Shown piece by piece: positions 27,576-36,860 of a DNA stretch of 64,000 nucleotides. Below the pieces are notes generated by a model, which did no database searches, was not told where the DNA came from, and saw only the letters and a list, made by a program, of their open reading frames with translations. The DNA is from Confluentibacter citreus. Its GTDB lineage: Bacteria > Bacteroidota > Bacteroidia > Flavobacteriales > Flavobacteriaceae. The translations under genes were made by a program, and so were the position numbers. The number at the start of each line of letters is the position of its first letter. Position 1 is the stretch's first letter. The stretch lies in assembly GCF_002807055.1 (NCBI RefSeq), contig NZ_NIXN01000001.1, positions 1,275,189 to 1,339,188 on the forward strand, given 5' to 3'.

Positions 27576-27890
27576 ATGAAAATTAATTATGAAAACTGTA
27601 TAAAGGCTTGCTACCAATGCATGATCGATTGTCAAAATTGTCTTGTTCAAATGCTCGGTAAAGAAAGTATGAATGATTGTCCTAAATGTTGTTTGTTGTG
27701 TGTAGATGCCTGTTTAATTTGTATTAAATTTATGGTTGCCGGTGGGCCTTTAACAAAAGAGTATTGCAGAGTATGTGCCGATATATGTGAATGGTGTGCC
27801 GAACAATGCCAACAACATGACCACGAACATTGTAAAGTTTGTGCCGCTTCATGTTTAGCCTGTGCACAAGAATGTCGTAATATGGCTTAA
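27576..27890 (+). CDS. Cysteine-rich four-helix bundle copper-binding protein (Csp-like)
   Basis: 104 residues containing 21 cysteines, spaced as CxxxC and CxxC along four helices (for example CIKACYQCMIDCQNC at the start and CKVCAASCLACAQEC at the end). This is the pattern of the cytosolic copper storage proteins (Csp3/DUF326), in which Cys residues line the core of a four-helix bundle and hold many Cu(I) ions. No signal peptide is present, so the protein should be cytosolic. It sits between a histidine kinase and a convergent receiver protein. Confidence 0.85.
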   Translation: MKINYENCIKACYQCMIDCQNCLVQMLGKESMNDCPKCCLLCVDACLICIKFMVAGGPLTKEYCRVCADICEWCAEQCQQHDHEHCKVCAASCLACAQECRNMA

Positions 27891-27913
27891 AAAATATAAG
27901 GATATGAACTACT

Positions 27914-28372
27914 CTATACTTTATTAGTTTTTTCTGTGATTACAAACTCCGAAAAATCGCTAGTATCTCGTGAAAGATGAATGTATTCCAAACTTCTACT
28001 TAATAAATTTTTGAGCATCTTAAACGAATTGGGCTTTACCAGATATAAATTAGCACCCTTTTTTTGTAATTCATCAGAAATGGACTTGTCAGCATAGTTA
28101 GAGTAAATGACTATGGGAATGTGTGAAAGCCTAGGTTCGTTTCTAATATCATTTAAACATTCCTCTCCATTCATTAAGGGCATATTTAAATCTAAATAGA
28201 TCATATCAGGCAATGGTTTATTTACATCTAAAAGATTAACCATAAGGGTTACTCCATTGTCAAAATCTTCAATGGATACATTCATATCTATATCATCCAG
28301 TGCCTCTTTAAATAGCATACGATCTTCATTATCATCATCAGCTAGGTAAATTAAGAGCGGTTTTAAAAGCAT
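27914..28372 (-). CDS. Receiver-only response regulator
   Basis: 152 residues, a single receiver domain with ADDDNED (11-17), phosphoacceptor Asp61 in YLDLNMP, the Ser of VIYSNY and the Lys of LVKPNS. It closely resembles the receiver at 24398-24844, so the two probably arose by duplication and may compete for the same kinase. It is convergent with the copper-protein gene and has no DNA-binding domain. Confidence 0.87.
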   Translation of the reverse strand: MLLKPLLIYLADDDNEDRMLFKEALDDIDMNVSIEDFDNGVTLMVNLLDVNKPLPDMIYLDLNMPLMNGEECLNDIRNEPRLSHIPIVIYSNYADKSISDELQKKGANLYLVKPNSFKMLKNLLSRSLEYIHLSRDTSDFSEFVITEKTNKV

Positions 28373-28426
28373 AATTTTATTTTTAAAAATATTTATGTAA
28401 GATTGGAACAGGAATGTTTAGAATAA

Positions 28427-28627
<201 letters not shown>

Positions 28628-28776
28628 TTATTTAGTCAAAAATACTGTAAGATTATTAATTAAAATCTTTAAATTATCGGGATAAATCTAGGTTTTGTGG
28701 GTAATAATAATTAACTCATTTAGACTAAATTTTAACGCTATCTGATATATGACGTATACAATGAAGATGATAGCTA

Positions 28777-29667
28777 TTAAGAAATATTCATTAAATACTT
28801 ATCGGAATAGACTTTTGTAAACTGGGCACCAAAGAAGAGAATTAAGCTGGTATATGAGGTCCAAAGCATGACTATAATTATAGATCCTGCAGCCCCATAT
28901 GTGGAGCCAGGTTCTGTTTTTCCAAAGTAGAAGGCTAAAATATATTTACCTATAATAAACAAAAGTGCTGTTAAACCCGCTCCTATTTTTACGGCTTTCC
29001 ATTTTACAGGCGTACTTGGTAAATATTTAAACATGGCTGCAAATAAGAAATAGATAAATACCATAGACAATATGATATCTATAATATATGCAAAATCTAA
29101 AATGTCGCTTGAAAGGAGATGAGTTATTCTATTGGCAAATGTGGTAAGTAAAGCTGTTAAGATGAAACTTATAAGTAATAAAAATCCAAAAATCAAGATG
29201 AATCCAAAACTTTTCAGTCTCCCCAATAAAGTAGCTATTATTTCATTTGAAAAGGTTTGTTTTTTCTCCCAAATATCATCTAGTGCATTTTGTAATTGAT
29301 AGAAAACGCCCGTAGCACCATATAATAAAATGCCAATTCCTAAGATAGTAGCGAATATAGAAGTAGATTCATCACCTCTTTTAGTAACCATATTTAAAAT
29401 AGAGGTAGCGGTATCAGGTCCTAAAGCCGTTGATATTTCAGAATTTAATTCACCTTTAACCAATTCTTCTCCCCATAAGGTGCCAACCAAATTCAATATT
29501 ATTATTAGTAAAGCCGGCAGAGACAATATAGCGTAGTAGGCAACGATGGCACCTAATTTAAAGGGTTCTTTTTCAATCCAAGCTTTATAGGTTGTAATTA
29601 GTAAACTTGGCATATGCTTAAGTTTAAATGTGTCAGATTTTTTTAAATCTTTATTCTGATAGTCCAT
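28777..29667 (-). CDS. YihY/BrkB-family inner-membrane protein
   Basis: 296 residues with about six membrane helices. Family landmarks are KLGAIVAYYAILSLPALLIIIL, the loop GILLYGATGVFYQLQNALDDIWE and the C-terminal GAAGSIIIVMLWTSYTSLILFFGAQFTKVY. Members were once called RNase BN in error and are now treated as BrkB-like membrane proteins of unknown function, often stress-associated. It is transcribed away from the AraC regulator gene, with a 487-bp gap between. Confidence 0.87.
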   Translation of the reverse strand: MDYQNKDLKKSDTFKLKHMPSLLITTYKAWIEKEPFKLGAIVAYYAILSLPALLIIILNLVGTLWGEELVKGELNSEISTALGPDTATSILNMVTKRGDESTSIFATILGIGILLYGATGVFYQLQNALDDIWEKKQTFSNEIIATLLGRLKSFGFILIFGFLLLISFILTALLTTFANRITHLLSSDILDFAYIIDIILSMVFIYFLFAAMFKYLPSTPVKWKAVKIGAGLTALLFIIGKYILAFYFGKTEPGSTYGAAGSIIIVMLWTSYTSLILFFGAQFTKVYSDKYLMNIS

Positions 29668-30154
29668 AAAATTATTTTTTTAAAATAAAATAATATAAGT
29701 AAAAATATTTAATGGAATTAGAGAAATAATTATCACTAATGATTCATATTCTTTAGCCTAAATCAAAAAAACAATCCTGCCAAACACTTTTGTTTAAAAT
29801 AGCACATAAAGGCTCTCCGGTATTTTATAATTCATTAAGAATGGCTTGGGGACTAATGTTTTAAGAAAATTCAAGATAACAAAAATTATATAAAGTAATT
29901 ATAAAATGATGTAACAAAACATGTAGCCTCTTATTGCAATTTTGTTAAAACAATATAAATAAATATTAACCTTATTGAAAATTTAAGATTTAAAGCATGC
30001 GCCTTTATTCATTAAGGGCAATCGAGCTTTTGAATTTATTGTGAGGTATTTAACCAAAATATGAAATTAAATCGGTCTTATTAAACACTGTAAAATTTGA
30101 TTTTCTATTAATAAAAAGCAACCCACTTTTAATAATTTAAAAAAAAGAATAAGT
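29668..30154. other. Divergent intergenic region, AT-rich
   Basis: The gap between the divergent brkB-like gene and the AraC regulator gene holds no supported ORF or RNA gene. It must contain two promoters, but I see no well-spaced TTTG/TAnnTTTG pair and no strong hairpin. Confidence 0.5.
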
Positions 30155-31189
30155 ATGAAAACGGTATCAATAACTTCAAATTCCCTCTCTGTTATTTTTG
30201 ATCAACTTCAAGCGGAATTGGGTGGAAAACTAGATATAAAGTCTAAAGAATACAAATTGGAACTTAACAATGATATTGTTAAAGGATTTATCTCAGGAGT
30301 TTCCATAGAAAAAGCAATTATTTATATGGAATATAGCATTGTATTTAAAGAAGATGTATCTTTTTTAAATAGACTGAGCGATACGAGTTCGATTTATTTT
30401 GGATACTGTTCCAAAGGACATGTTAAGCAAAGTTTTGAAGGCCACGCTAAAGAAAATAAACTAGGTCAATTTCAAACGGGCATTTTTTCAAACTCTTCAG
30501 AAAACAACATTTTTTTCAGTTTTGAAAAAAATAAAAAGGTAGAATTCTCTATGGTTACTGTGGATGTATTATCGGTTTCAGATAAAGAATTAAGAGATCA
30601 ATTAAAAACCACATTCATTCTCGATCAGAAGCATAGTGTTTTTTCATATATAGGCTCTTTCAACTTGAAGATTGTAGAAAAAATAAATCATCTTAACTCT
30701 TTGAGCCAAAAAGGATTGGTTAGGAATTTATTGATTAATAGTGTTGTTTATTTAATTCTAGCTCTTGAAATTGAACAGCATAAAAATGACCTAAGTAATG
30801 CCATGACCAATTATTATTCCCTTACCCAAACAGATATGGAGGCTGTAAAAGATATAACCGAACATATAAGAAGTTGTCCGGAAATTCAATACAGTTTAAA
30901 GTATTTAAGCAGAAAATCAGGTTTATCACCCTTTAAATTACAAGAGGGGTTTAAAATATTGCACAATCGAACAGTTGCCGATTTTATTAGAAATATAAGA
31001 ATTGAAGTAGCAGAAAATTTAATAAGAACAACAGAACTCAATATCTCAGAAATTGTTTACTCAGTAGGGCTTACAAGTAGAAGTTATTTTTCCAAAATTT
31101 TCAAAGAAAAATATAATTGTAGCCCCAAGCATTACCAAAATCATCAAAATCTTTTGTCTATTAAAAGCTTAAATATGAATGCCGTTTAA
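30155..31189 (+). CDS. AraC-family transcriptional regulator
   Basis: 344 residues. The last 100 residues are a two-HTH AraC domain: LKYLSRKSGLSPFKLQEGFK, then VADFIRNIRIEVAENLI, and ISEIVYSVGLTSRSYFSKIF followed by KEKYNCSPKHYQ. The N-terminal 230 residues resemble the PchR-like ligand or response part without a clear cupin signature. It is the only DNA-binding regulator within 10 kb, so it may govern the stress cluster; target sites are not known. Confidence 0.87.
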   Translation: MKTVSITSNSLSVIFDQLQAELGGKLDIKSKEYKLELNNDIVKGFISGVSIEKAIIYMEYSIVFKEDVSFLNRLSDTSSIYFGYCSKGHVKQSFEGHAKENKLGQFQTGIFSNSSENNIFFSFEKNKKVEFSMVTVDVLSVSDKELRDQLKTTFILDQKHSVFSYIGSFNLKIVEKINHLNSLSQKGLVRNLLINSVVYLILALEIEQHKNDLSNAMTNYYSLTQTDMEAVKDITEHIRSCPEIQYSLKYLSRKSGLSPFKLQEGFKILHNRTVADFIRNIRIEVAENLIRTTELNISEIVYSVGLTSRSYFSKIFKEKYNCSPKHYQNHQNLLSIKSLNMNAV

Positions 31190-31285
31190 ATGAGTCAATT
31201 TTTCATTTAAAAGCATCAATAGCTGGAGATTTTCATCTCTAAATTACACAAATAAATTATAATCATTAATTAAACTTAAATTATT

Positions 31286-31735
31286 ATGAATACGTACACA
31301 GAAACAATAGGTAATAAATTGAATGATCTTTTAGAGAAAACATATGATGCTGAAAAAGGTTTTAGAAAAGCAGCAGAAAATACAGAGCATACATATTTAA
31401 AAAATTATTTTCAAAGAAAAGCGCAGCAGCGTTATGCGTTTGGACAGGAGTTAAAAGCGGAAATTGTTTCTTTTGGTGAAGATGTTCAAAAAGAAGGAAG
31501 TTTTGCTGGTGCAGCCCACCGAACATGGATGGATGTAAAGGCATTGTTTTCTTCGGATAATGATGAATCGATGCTGGAAGAAGCTATTAGAGGTGAAAAG
31601 GCCGCTCTAGAAGAGTATAATGACATTCTTAACGAAACGTCGTTGCCATTTAGCACACAAGGCGTAATACTTAAACAGAGAGAAGCTATTGCCAATGACC
31701 TTAATACCATTAAAAAATTAGAGGATATACATTAA
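31286..31735 (+). CDS. PA2169-family four-helix-bundle protein (DUF2383)
   Basis: 149 residues, all helical and acidic. It has the ferritin-like layout of DUF2383/PA2169: LNDLLEKTYDAEKGFRKAAE, YLKNYFQRKAQQRYAFGQEL, GAAHRTWMDVKALF and ESMLEEAIRGEKAALEEYNDIL. Members are induced under general stress; metal binding is suspected but not proven. A strong terminator follows at 31757-31783, so it is transcribed separately from the DUF892 gene. Confidence 0.83.
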   Translation: MNTYTETIGNKLNDLLEKTYDAEKGFRKAAENTEHTYLKNYFQRKAQQRYAFGQELKAEIVSFGEDVQKEGSFAGAAHRTWMDVKALFSSDNDESMLEEAIRGEKAALEEYNDILNETSLPFSTQGVILKQREAIANDLNTIKKLEDIH

Positions 31736-31756
31736 TTAATAGGTCAACGTCAATTG

Positions 31757-31783
31757 AAAAGAGAAGTGTTAAACTTCTCTTTT
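31757..31783 (+). terminator. Rho-independent terminator after DUF2383 gene
   Basis: AAAAGAGAAGT (31757-31767), loop GTTAA, then ACTTCTCTTTT (31773-31783) extending into a T-rich tail. The 11-bp stem is perfect and begins 21 bp after the stop. Confidence 0.8.
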
Positions 31784-31967
31784 TATATTATTGGCATTAA
31801 CAATTTCATTCTGGTTTTTCAATACATATCATACCAAGAATATTGTGATGCATTAAATGTTAAGGTGCCAAAGCGATATATCAAATGGGTCAATAATTTT
31901 ATTTTTAAGATTAGTCGCCCGCAACTTTTCAAAATATCTTTAAACAAACAATTAAAAAACTTAAAAC

Positions 31968-32453
31968 ATGAAAACATTAAAAGATTTATTCGAACATCAA
32001 TTAAAAGATTTATATAGTGCAGAAAAGCAATTAATCGATGCACTTCCTAAGGTTGTTAGTAATGCCGGAGACAGCAAATTAAAGAAAGCGTTTGAAGTCC
32101 ATTTAGAGGAAACTAAAGCACAAAAAAAGCGACTTCAAGACATTTGTGAAGAACTAGATATATCTCCAACTGGAGAAACCTGTAAGGCTATGAAAGGTTT
32201 AATCAGTGAAACTGAGAGTTTCATAGAGGAAGTAAAGGATGCTGAGGTTATGGATGCTGGCCTTGTTGCAGGAGCTCAACGTATAGAGCATTATGAGATT
32301 TCGGGGTATGGCACTGCTGTTAGATATGCTAAGGAATTGGGCTATAATAATATAGCAAGTAAATTACAGGAAAGTTTGGATGAAGAATATGATGCAAATC
32401 ACAATTTAAATAAATTAGCAGAAAGCAGACTTAATAGAAAAGCTGTTAATTAA
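31968..32453 (+). CDS. Ferritin-like DUF892 protein (YciE/YciF family)
   Basis: 161 residues. A four-helix ferritin-like protein: LKDLFEHQLKDLYSAEKQLIDALPKV, the EETKAQKKRLQDICEEL helix, AGAQRIEHYEISGYGTA with the Glu/His of a possible di-metal site, and DEEYDANHNLNKLAE. Enterobacterial YciF is osmotically induced; the molecular role is unclear. A long-stem hairpin follows the gene. Confidence 0.87.
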   Translation: MKTLKDLFEHQLKDLYSAEKQLIDALPKVVSNAGDSKLKKAFEVHLEETKAQKKRLQDICEELDISPTGETCKAMKGLISETESFIEEVKDAEVMDAGLVAGAQRIEHYEISGYGTAVRYAKELGYNNIASKLQESLDEEYDANHNLNKLAESRLNRKAVN

Positions 32454-32474
32454 GAAACATAATGCAATTATTTT

Positions 32475-32527
32475 ACTGCCTATAAATTAATTCGGTTAAA
32501 ACAATCTCCAATTAATTTATAGGCAGT
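32475..32527 (+). terminator. Long-stem hairpin after DUF892 gene
   Basis: ACTGCCTATAAATTAATT (32475-32492) pairs perfectly over 18 bp with AATTAATTTATAGGCAGT (32510-32527), with a 17-nt loop. A short TTTA follows on the plus strand. It is likely a terminator, although the loop is unusually large. Confidence 0.6.
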
Positions 32528-32604
32528 TTATGTTATTATACCAGTTTAATAGTAACAGATTTTAAAATGAAAATGAAACAATAATTTAAAAATTAGATAA
32601 TACC

Positions 32605-34062
32605 ATGTCAATTACAGTAGTTCGTAAAAATCTATATTTTAAACCAGATTCTAGTAGGGTAGTGGCCAGGTTTTTTAATAATGGTGATGCTAGAACCATT
32701 AATCTCGTGCACCGTATCATGAGTTTAAGCGAGATAGAGGTTAAACATGAATTAGAAATAACCCTTAAAGAGTTTCTGGGCAGGCACAGAAATATTTCAA
32801 ATATTTTTTTAAAACACTTTTATAATTACGTGAATCTCATAGAATCCATGGGGATGGATCATAAAAAATTATCTTTGGAACGTAAACTTTTAATAGGCTC
32901 TTACAGTACCATGGAATATTCTGTAGAGGCCTCCGCGTTGTTTAATCCCTCTATTGTTGAAGATTTCGATCAGTCTTTTTTGTCTGAAGGAGAAAAACGG
33001 GTCATAATATCGTTTAGGGCTACAGGAGAGGGACATTTGTCCTCTATCGTTTTCAGGAAAGGCATTTTGGATGCCTCCAATAATTTACATATGGAGAATC
33101 TTCATAAACATATCGACCTTCCTAATATTAAAAATAAAAAAACGTATAATAAAAAACGATTTATGAAGAAAATGGAGGAAATGAATATTCCAAAGGAATA
33201 TTCTTCAACCATTATGAATTCATTATCAAGCAGATTCGAATATTTTGCTTTAAAAGATGCCGTTGGGGACGTATTGAAACAGGACATAGATGAACAAAGA
33301 AAAAAGGCGCTTAACGAAATGACCTGGCTGATTGATTCTTATTACGATATTGAATTTCATGAAGATTCCAATATTTCAGAACGTGCTATTTTCCCTATTT
33401 CACCATCAGAGAGTAAAGGAATTGAGGATGCCAGATTTGTGCGTTTTACGGAAGATGATGGCACTGAAACCATATATGCCACTTATACGGCCTATGATGG
33501 TTACACCATACTCCCTAAATTACTTTCAACAAACGATTTTAGGAATTTCAGAATCATGCCCATGCACGGCGATGGCGCACAAAATAAAAATTTCGCTCTT
33601 TTTCCCCGTAAGATTAAAGGTAAGTATGCTATGTTGGCAAGAATTGATGGCGTTAATAATTACCTTTTTTATTCCAAAAGAATCACATTATGGAATAATC
33701 CCATAAAAATTCAAGAGCCTAAATTCCCATGGGAGTTTACGCAAATAGGAAATTGTGGCTCACCCATATACACAGATCAAGGTTGGTTATTAATTACCCA
33801 CGGTGTGGGAGCCATGAGACGTTATTGTATTGGTGCTTCATTATTGGATTTAGAAGACCCAACTAAAGAAATTGGCAGGTTAAAAGAACCTCTTCTTTCT
33901 CCTTTGGAAGAAGAAAGAGAAGGTTATGTTCCAAATGTTGTATATTCATGCGGAAGTATTATTCATAACAACCATTTGATTTTACCTTATGCCGTATCAG
34001 ATTATTCATCCTCTTACATTACTATTAATTTGGATGATCTCTTAACGGCTCTCAAAGCATAA
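32605..34062 (+). CDS. GH130-family glycoside phosphorylase/hydrolase-like protein
   Basis: A 485-residue cytosolic protein with no signal peptide. The five-bladed propeller of GH130 is recognised from ISPSESKGIEDARFV, with Asp275 at the position of the family's catalytic Asp, TIYATYTAYDGYT, NFALFPRKIKGKYAMLAR and GNCGSPIYTDQGWLLITHGVGAMRRY. About 90 residues precede the first blade, more than in the compact mannosyl-glucose phosphorylases. GH130 enzymes phosphorolyse or hydrolyse beta-mannosides, and a cytosolic one would favour phosphorolysis. It converges on the GT4 gene (34 bp between stops), which suggests synthesis and breakdown of one intracellular glycan. The substrate is not determined. 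Confidence 0.85.
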   Translation: MSITVVRKNLYFKPDSSRVVARFFNNGDARTINLVHRIMSLSEIEVKHELEITLKEFLGRHRNISNIFLKHFYNYVNLIESMGMDHKKLSLERKLLIGSYSTMEYSVEASALFNPSIVEDFDQSFLSEGEKRVIISFRATGEGHLSSIVFRKGILDASNNLHMENLHKHIDLPNIKNKKTYNKKRFMKKMEEMNIPKEYSSTIMNSLSSRFEYFALKDAVGDVLKQDIDEQRKKALNEMTWLIDSYYDIEFHEDSNISERAIFPISPSESKGIEDARFVRFTEDDGTETIYATYTAYDGYTILPKLLSTNDFRNFRIMPMHGDGAQNKNFALFPRKIKGKYAMLARIDGVNNYLFYSKRITLWNNPIKIQEPKFPWEFTQIGNCGSPIYTDQGWLLITHGVGAMRRYCIGASLLDLEDPTKEIGRLKEPLLSPLEEEREGYVPNVVYSCGSIIHNNHLILPYAVSDYSSSYITINLDDLLTALKA

Positions 34063-34080
34063 GGTTAATATAATTGTGTA

Positions 34081-34112
34081 TGAGGAAATGCAAGTTTTAA
34101 TCCATTTCCTCA
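34081..34112. terminator. Weak bidirectional hairpin between GH130 and GT4 genes
   Basis: TGAGGAAATG (34081-34090) pairs with CATTTCCTCA (34103-34112). It overlaps the last codons of the GT4 gene and has no good T-run, so its role as a shared terminator is uncertain. Confidence 0.35.
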
Positions 34113-36424
34113 AAAGCTAGCCGGGCCAGTAAATAACTAACAGTAGATTCTGCTCCTTGGTTCAAATTGACATTGTTCGCTTCAAGACCATCATGGCAGC
34201 CTCCTGTACAAGAATTATAAATAATTTGTTCTAATTGGTTGTTGCCAAGAAACCAGCTGAAAGCTATTTTCATTTTGGTATCGTAATCTTCTAATGGGAA
34301 AATTAGATTAAATTGTTTTAAAGCCAAAATGGTGTATGTAACATCAATGGGTTGTTCTCCTCCTATATATGCTAATTTTTCATCAGATCCCTTTATCAGC
34401 CAGTTTTGATTACATATTATTTTAATTGAATTTTCGTCAAACGTTTTCGAAAGTAAAAAATCAAAAGACTCTTTAGCTATAAGCTTGAATTTTGTTTTCC
34501 CAGTAGCTTTCCATGCACATAATAATGCTTCCGGTAATACGCTATTGGCATAGGTTAGATAAGGTTCATACCAATTCCAATCGTCTTCAGAATGGAACTT
34601 ATATAAATCAACAAGTTTGTTACCCATATCTTCAATAGATATGGTTATTTCCCTACTGTTAAGCTTCATATTAAAAAAGAATAAACCTTTTATAATAAAG
34701 GCTAGGGCTCTAGGGGATTTGAAATGTTGCATTTGTAATTGAAATTCATTGATTGCCCATTTCATGTTTTGAAGGAGAGTTATATCTAGATCAATTGCTT
34801 CTTCCATTAATGAATACGCATAGCCTAAAGACCATATGGCCCTTCCATTGGCATCTTCTAAATTCTCTTTATCATTTTGCTTGGTGAATTTTTTATCCTT
34901 GTCCACATAATTCAAAAATAAACCATTGCAACGTTGACACTTTAAAATAAAATTGATGTATGTCTTTATCAATTTTAAATCGGATGGATTATGCGTTAAT
35001 TTGTAATGTTGGCACATAGCTATTAGTGCTCTGGCATTATCATCTACTGTATAGCCAGATTTTAAATCTGGAGTGTTAATTATTGAAAATTGAATGATTC
35101 CAACATCTGTCGTCATCGCTTTTAGATGGTCAAGGTTGATCTGTGGTTTTTTATAGGTTAGTTTTAATGGTTTTTTTACTTCTTTAGAAAAAATATGGGC
35201 ATGTGCTATCGATGCATTTTCCCAAGAGGTAGCAGATGAAGCATGCAATCCTTTCAATTTCATGTCATTTCTAAGATTTTTATTATTTAATAATGTATTT
35301 ACTTCCTTGGCCAATTGTTCGGAGTTACCAAAATCAAAAAGAACGCCACTACCATTTCGTAAAACTTCATTGGCATGGGGAATGGGCGTAGAGATAATGG
35401 GACAACCACAGCTTACTGCATAAGAAAAGGTGCCACTTACAGCCTGATTTGGGTCTTTTGAAGTAAACACATAACAGTCAGATAATTGCAGGTATTCAAG
35501 TAATTCGGGAAGTGGAACAAATTTAGTTATAAACTTAACATGGTCGTTTAATTTTAATTCTTCTACCTTTCTCTGTAGGAAATCCATATAAGTATTGCCT
35601 TCTCTATTAAAAAGTGTTGGGTGTGTTTTACCTATAACTAAAAAAATAATATTCTTGTGTTCTTTTATAATGTTGGGTAAAGCATCTAAAGTGGTTTCAA
35701 TACTTTTTCCGGGTCCCAATAAACCAAAGGTAGATATCACTTTTCTTCCCGATAAGTTATATTTTTCTTTAAGAATCGATTTTTTCTTGTGTTTTACTAA
35801 ATGGGTTCCATGCGGTATGATTTCTATTTTTCTTGGATTTATACCATAGGTGTTTATTAGTAATTCAGATGAGGATTTTGTCATAACCGTAATTATTTTA
35901 GCCGTCGATGCCAAAGCTTTAACATGTACTTCTAAAGCCAAAGTCGGGTTGGGCAGTACGGTATGAAAGGCTAGAATTATTGGTTTGTTGAGTATCTTTA
36001 AAAAATTTATAAATATGTCTTCATTATTTTTAAATAATCCAAACTCATGTTGAACCATGACTAGTTCAATATTTTCATCGGCATTAATCATTTTGGATAT
36101 TAATATAAATGATTGTAAATCGTCCGTATTTAACACCAAATCGACATCATCTTTTTCATAAGTATGCCTCTCTACGTTTGATTCAACTGCACATATTGTT
36201 GTGTCAAAACTGTTTTCGTATGTATTGTCAAGCGCATTTTTTAAATCTTGAGTATAGGTTGCTATACCACATTGTCTTGGAGGATATGTTGATAGTATTA
36301 AAACCTTTGGTAAGTTCTTAGGTTTATTAACTTTGAAATTAAGTCTATCTTTATAGTCTACATGTTTGTTGATAGCCGACTTACTGCTAGTAGCTGGATT
36401 TTTAATTTTTATAGCACTTCTCAT
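34097..36424 (-). CDS. GT4 glycosyltransferase fused to a C-terminal helical (alpha/alpha-toroid-like) domain
   Basis: 775 residues. After a basic 40-residue leader the GT-B fold begins at KVLILSTYPPRQCGIATYTQDL. The donor-binding half has STFGLLGPGKSIETTLDALP and the GT4 block SGTFSYAVSCGCPIISTPIP followed by HANEVL (about 335-362). From about residue 425 a second, all-helical domain follows, with DDNARALIAMCQHY, EDANGRAIWSLGYAYS, DDWNWYEPYLTYANSVLPEA, GEQPIDVTYTILAL and LNQGAESTVSYLLARLAF; its repeated helix pairs and conserved acids and aromatics look like a six-hairpin glycosidase-type domain. GT4 enzymes retain configuration using nucleotide sugars. The domain pairing with a convergent GH130 points to a bifunctional glycan enzyme; the product is unknown. 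Confidence 0.82.
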   Translation of the reverse strand: MRSAIKIKNPATSSKSAINKHVDYKDRLNFKVNKPKNLPKVLILSTYPPRQCGIATYTQDLKNALDNTYENSFDTTICAVESNVERHTYEKDDVDLVLNTDDLQSFILISKMINADENIELVMVQHEFGLFKNNEDIFINFLKILNKPIILAFHTVLPNPTLALEVHVKALASTAKIITVMTKSSSELLINTYGINPRKIEIIPHGTHLVKHKKKSILKEKYNLSGRKVISTFGLLGPGKSIETTLDALPNIIKEHKNIIFLVIGKTHPTLFNREGNTYMDFLQRKVEELKLNDHVKFITKFVPLPELLEYLQLSDCYVFTSKDPNQAVSGTFSYAVSCGCPIISTPIPHANEVLRNGSGVLFDFGNSEQLAKEVNTLLNNKNLRNDMKLKGLHASSATSWENASIAHAHIFSKEVKKPLKLTYKKPQINLDHLKAMTTDVGIIQFSIINTPDLKSGYTVDDNARALIAMCQHYKLTHNPSDLKLIKTYINFILKCQRCNGLFLNYVDKDKKFTKQNDKENLEDANGRAIWSLGYAYSLMEEAIDLDITLLQNMKWAINEFQLQMQHFKSPRALAFIIKGLFFFNMKLNSREITISIEDMGNKLVDLYKFHSEDDWNWYEPYLTYANSVLPEALLCAWKATGKTKFKLIAKESFDFLLSKTFDENSIKIICNQNWLIKGSDEKLAYIGGEQPIDVTYTILALKQFNLIFPLEDYDTKMKIAFSWFLGNNQLEQIIYNSCTGGCHDGLEANNVNLNQGAESTVSYLLARLAFEEMD

Positions 36425-36860
36425 AATTTAAAGGGTTATTATAGTTCATATCATAGTGGTGGTGGTTTATTTGATATCATTACTGGAAATCTTTTTTGAT
36501 TAAAATTCACAATTAATTTAGCTAAGTTATATTTTGAATGAGAGCATCATTGCCCTTAAAAAGATATTTCTTAACCCAATCAGTTTAGCTGTATGACTAA
36601 AATAAATGAATACTCACTTAAATATTTATTAAAAACCATGGGTTGAAACAAGGAATGAACCCTTGTTATTTGATGAAAATGAACAGTATTTTTTAGAACA
36701 ATTCCACAAAGGAATTAAGAATTATTTCTTTGTTTTCAGTTACAGTCTTTAGGAATAGATTAATTATAAAGGTATTTATTGGATTAATTTTTAGTTTAAT
36801 AGAGTTTATGGTTTTCTATCAATAGTTTTTAATTTGCTAAAATGTGAAATGAGAATTATT
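36425..36860. other. Divergent intergenic region
   Basis: Separates the GT4 gene (minus) from the SDR gene (plus). I see no gene. A small 7-bp hairpin (AACAAGG at 36647-36653 with CCTTGTT at 36661-36667) is the only structure noted; both promoters must lie here but have no clear consensus match. Confidence 0.45.

Noticed and set aside
31754..32017. 87-residue plus-strand ORF
   Set aside because: It begins next to a strong terminator and runs into the DUF892 gene out of frame; composition is Lys/Ile/Asn-rich as expected of AT-rich non-coding DNA.
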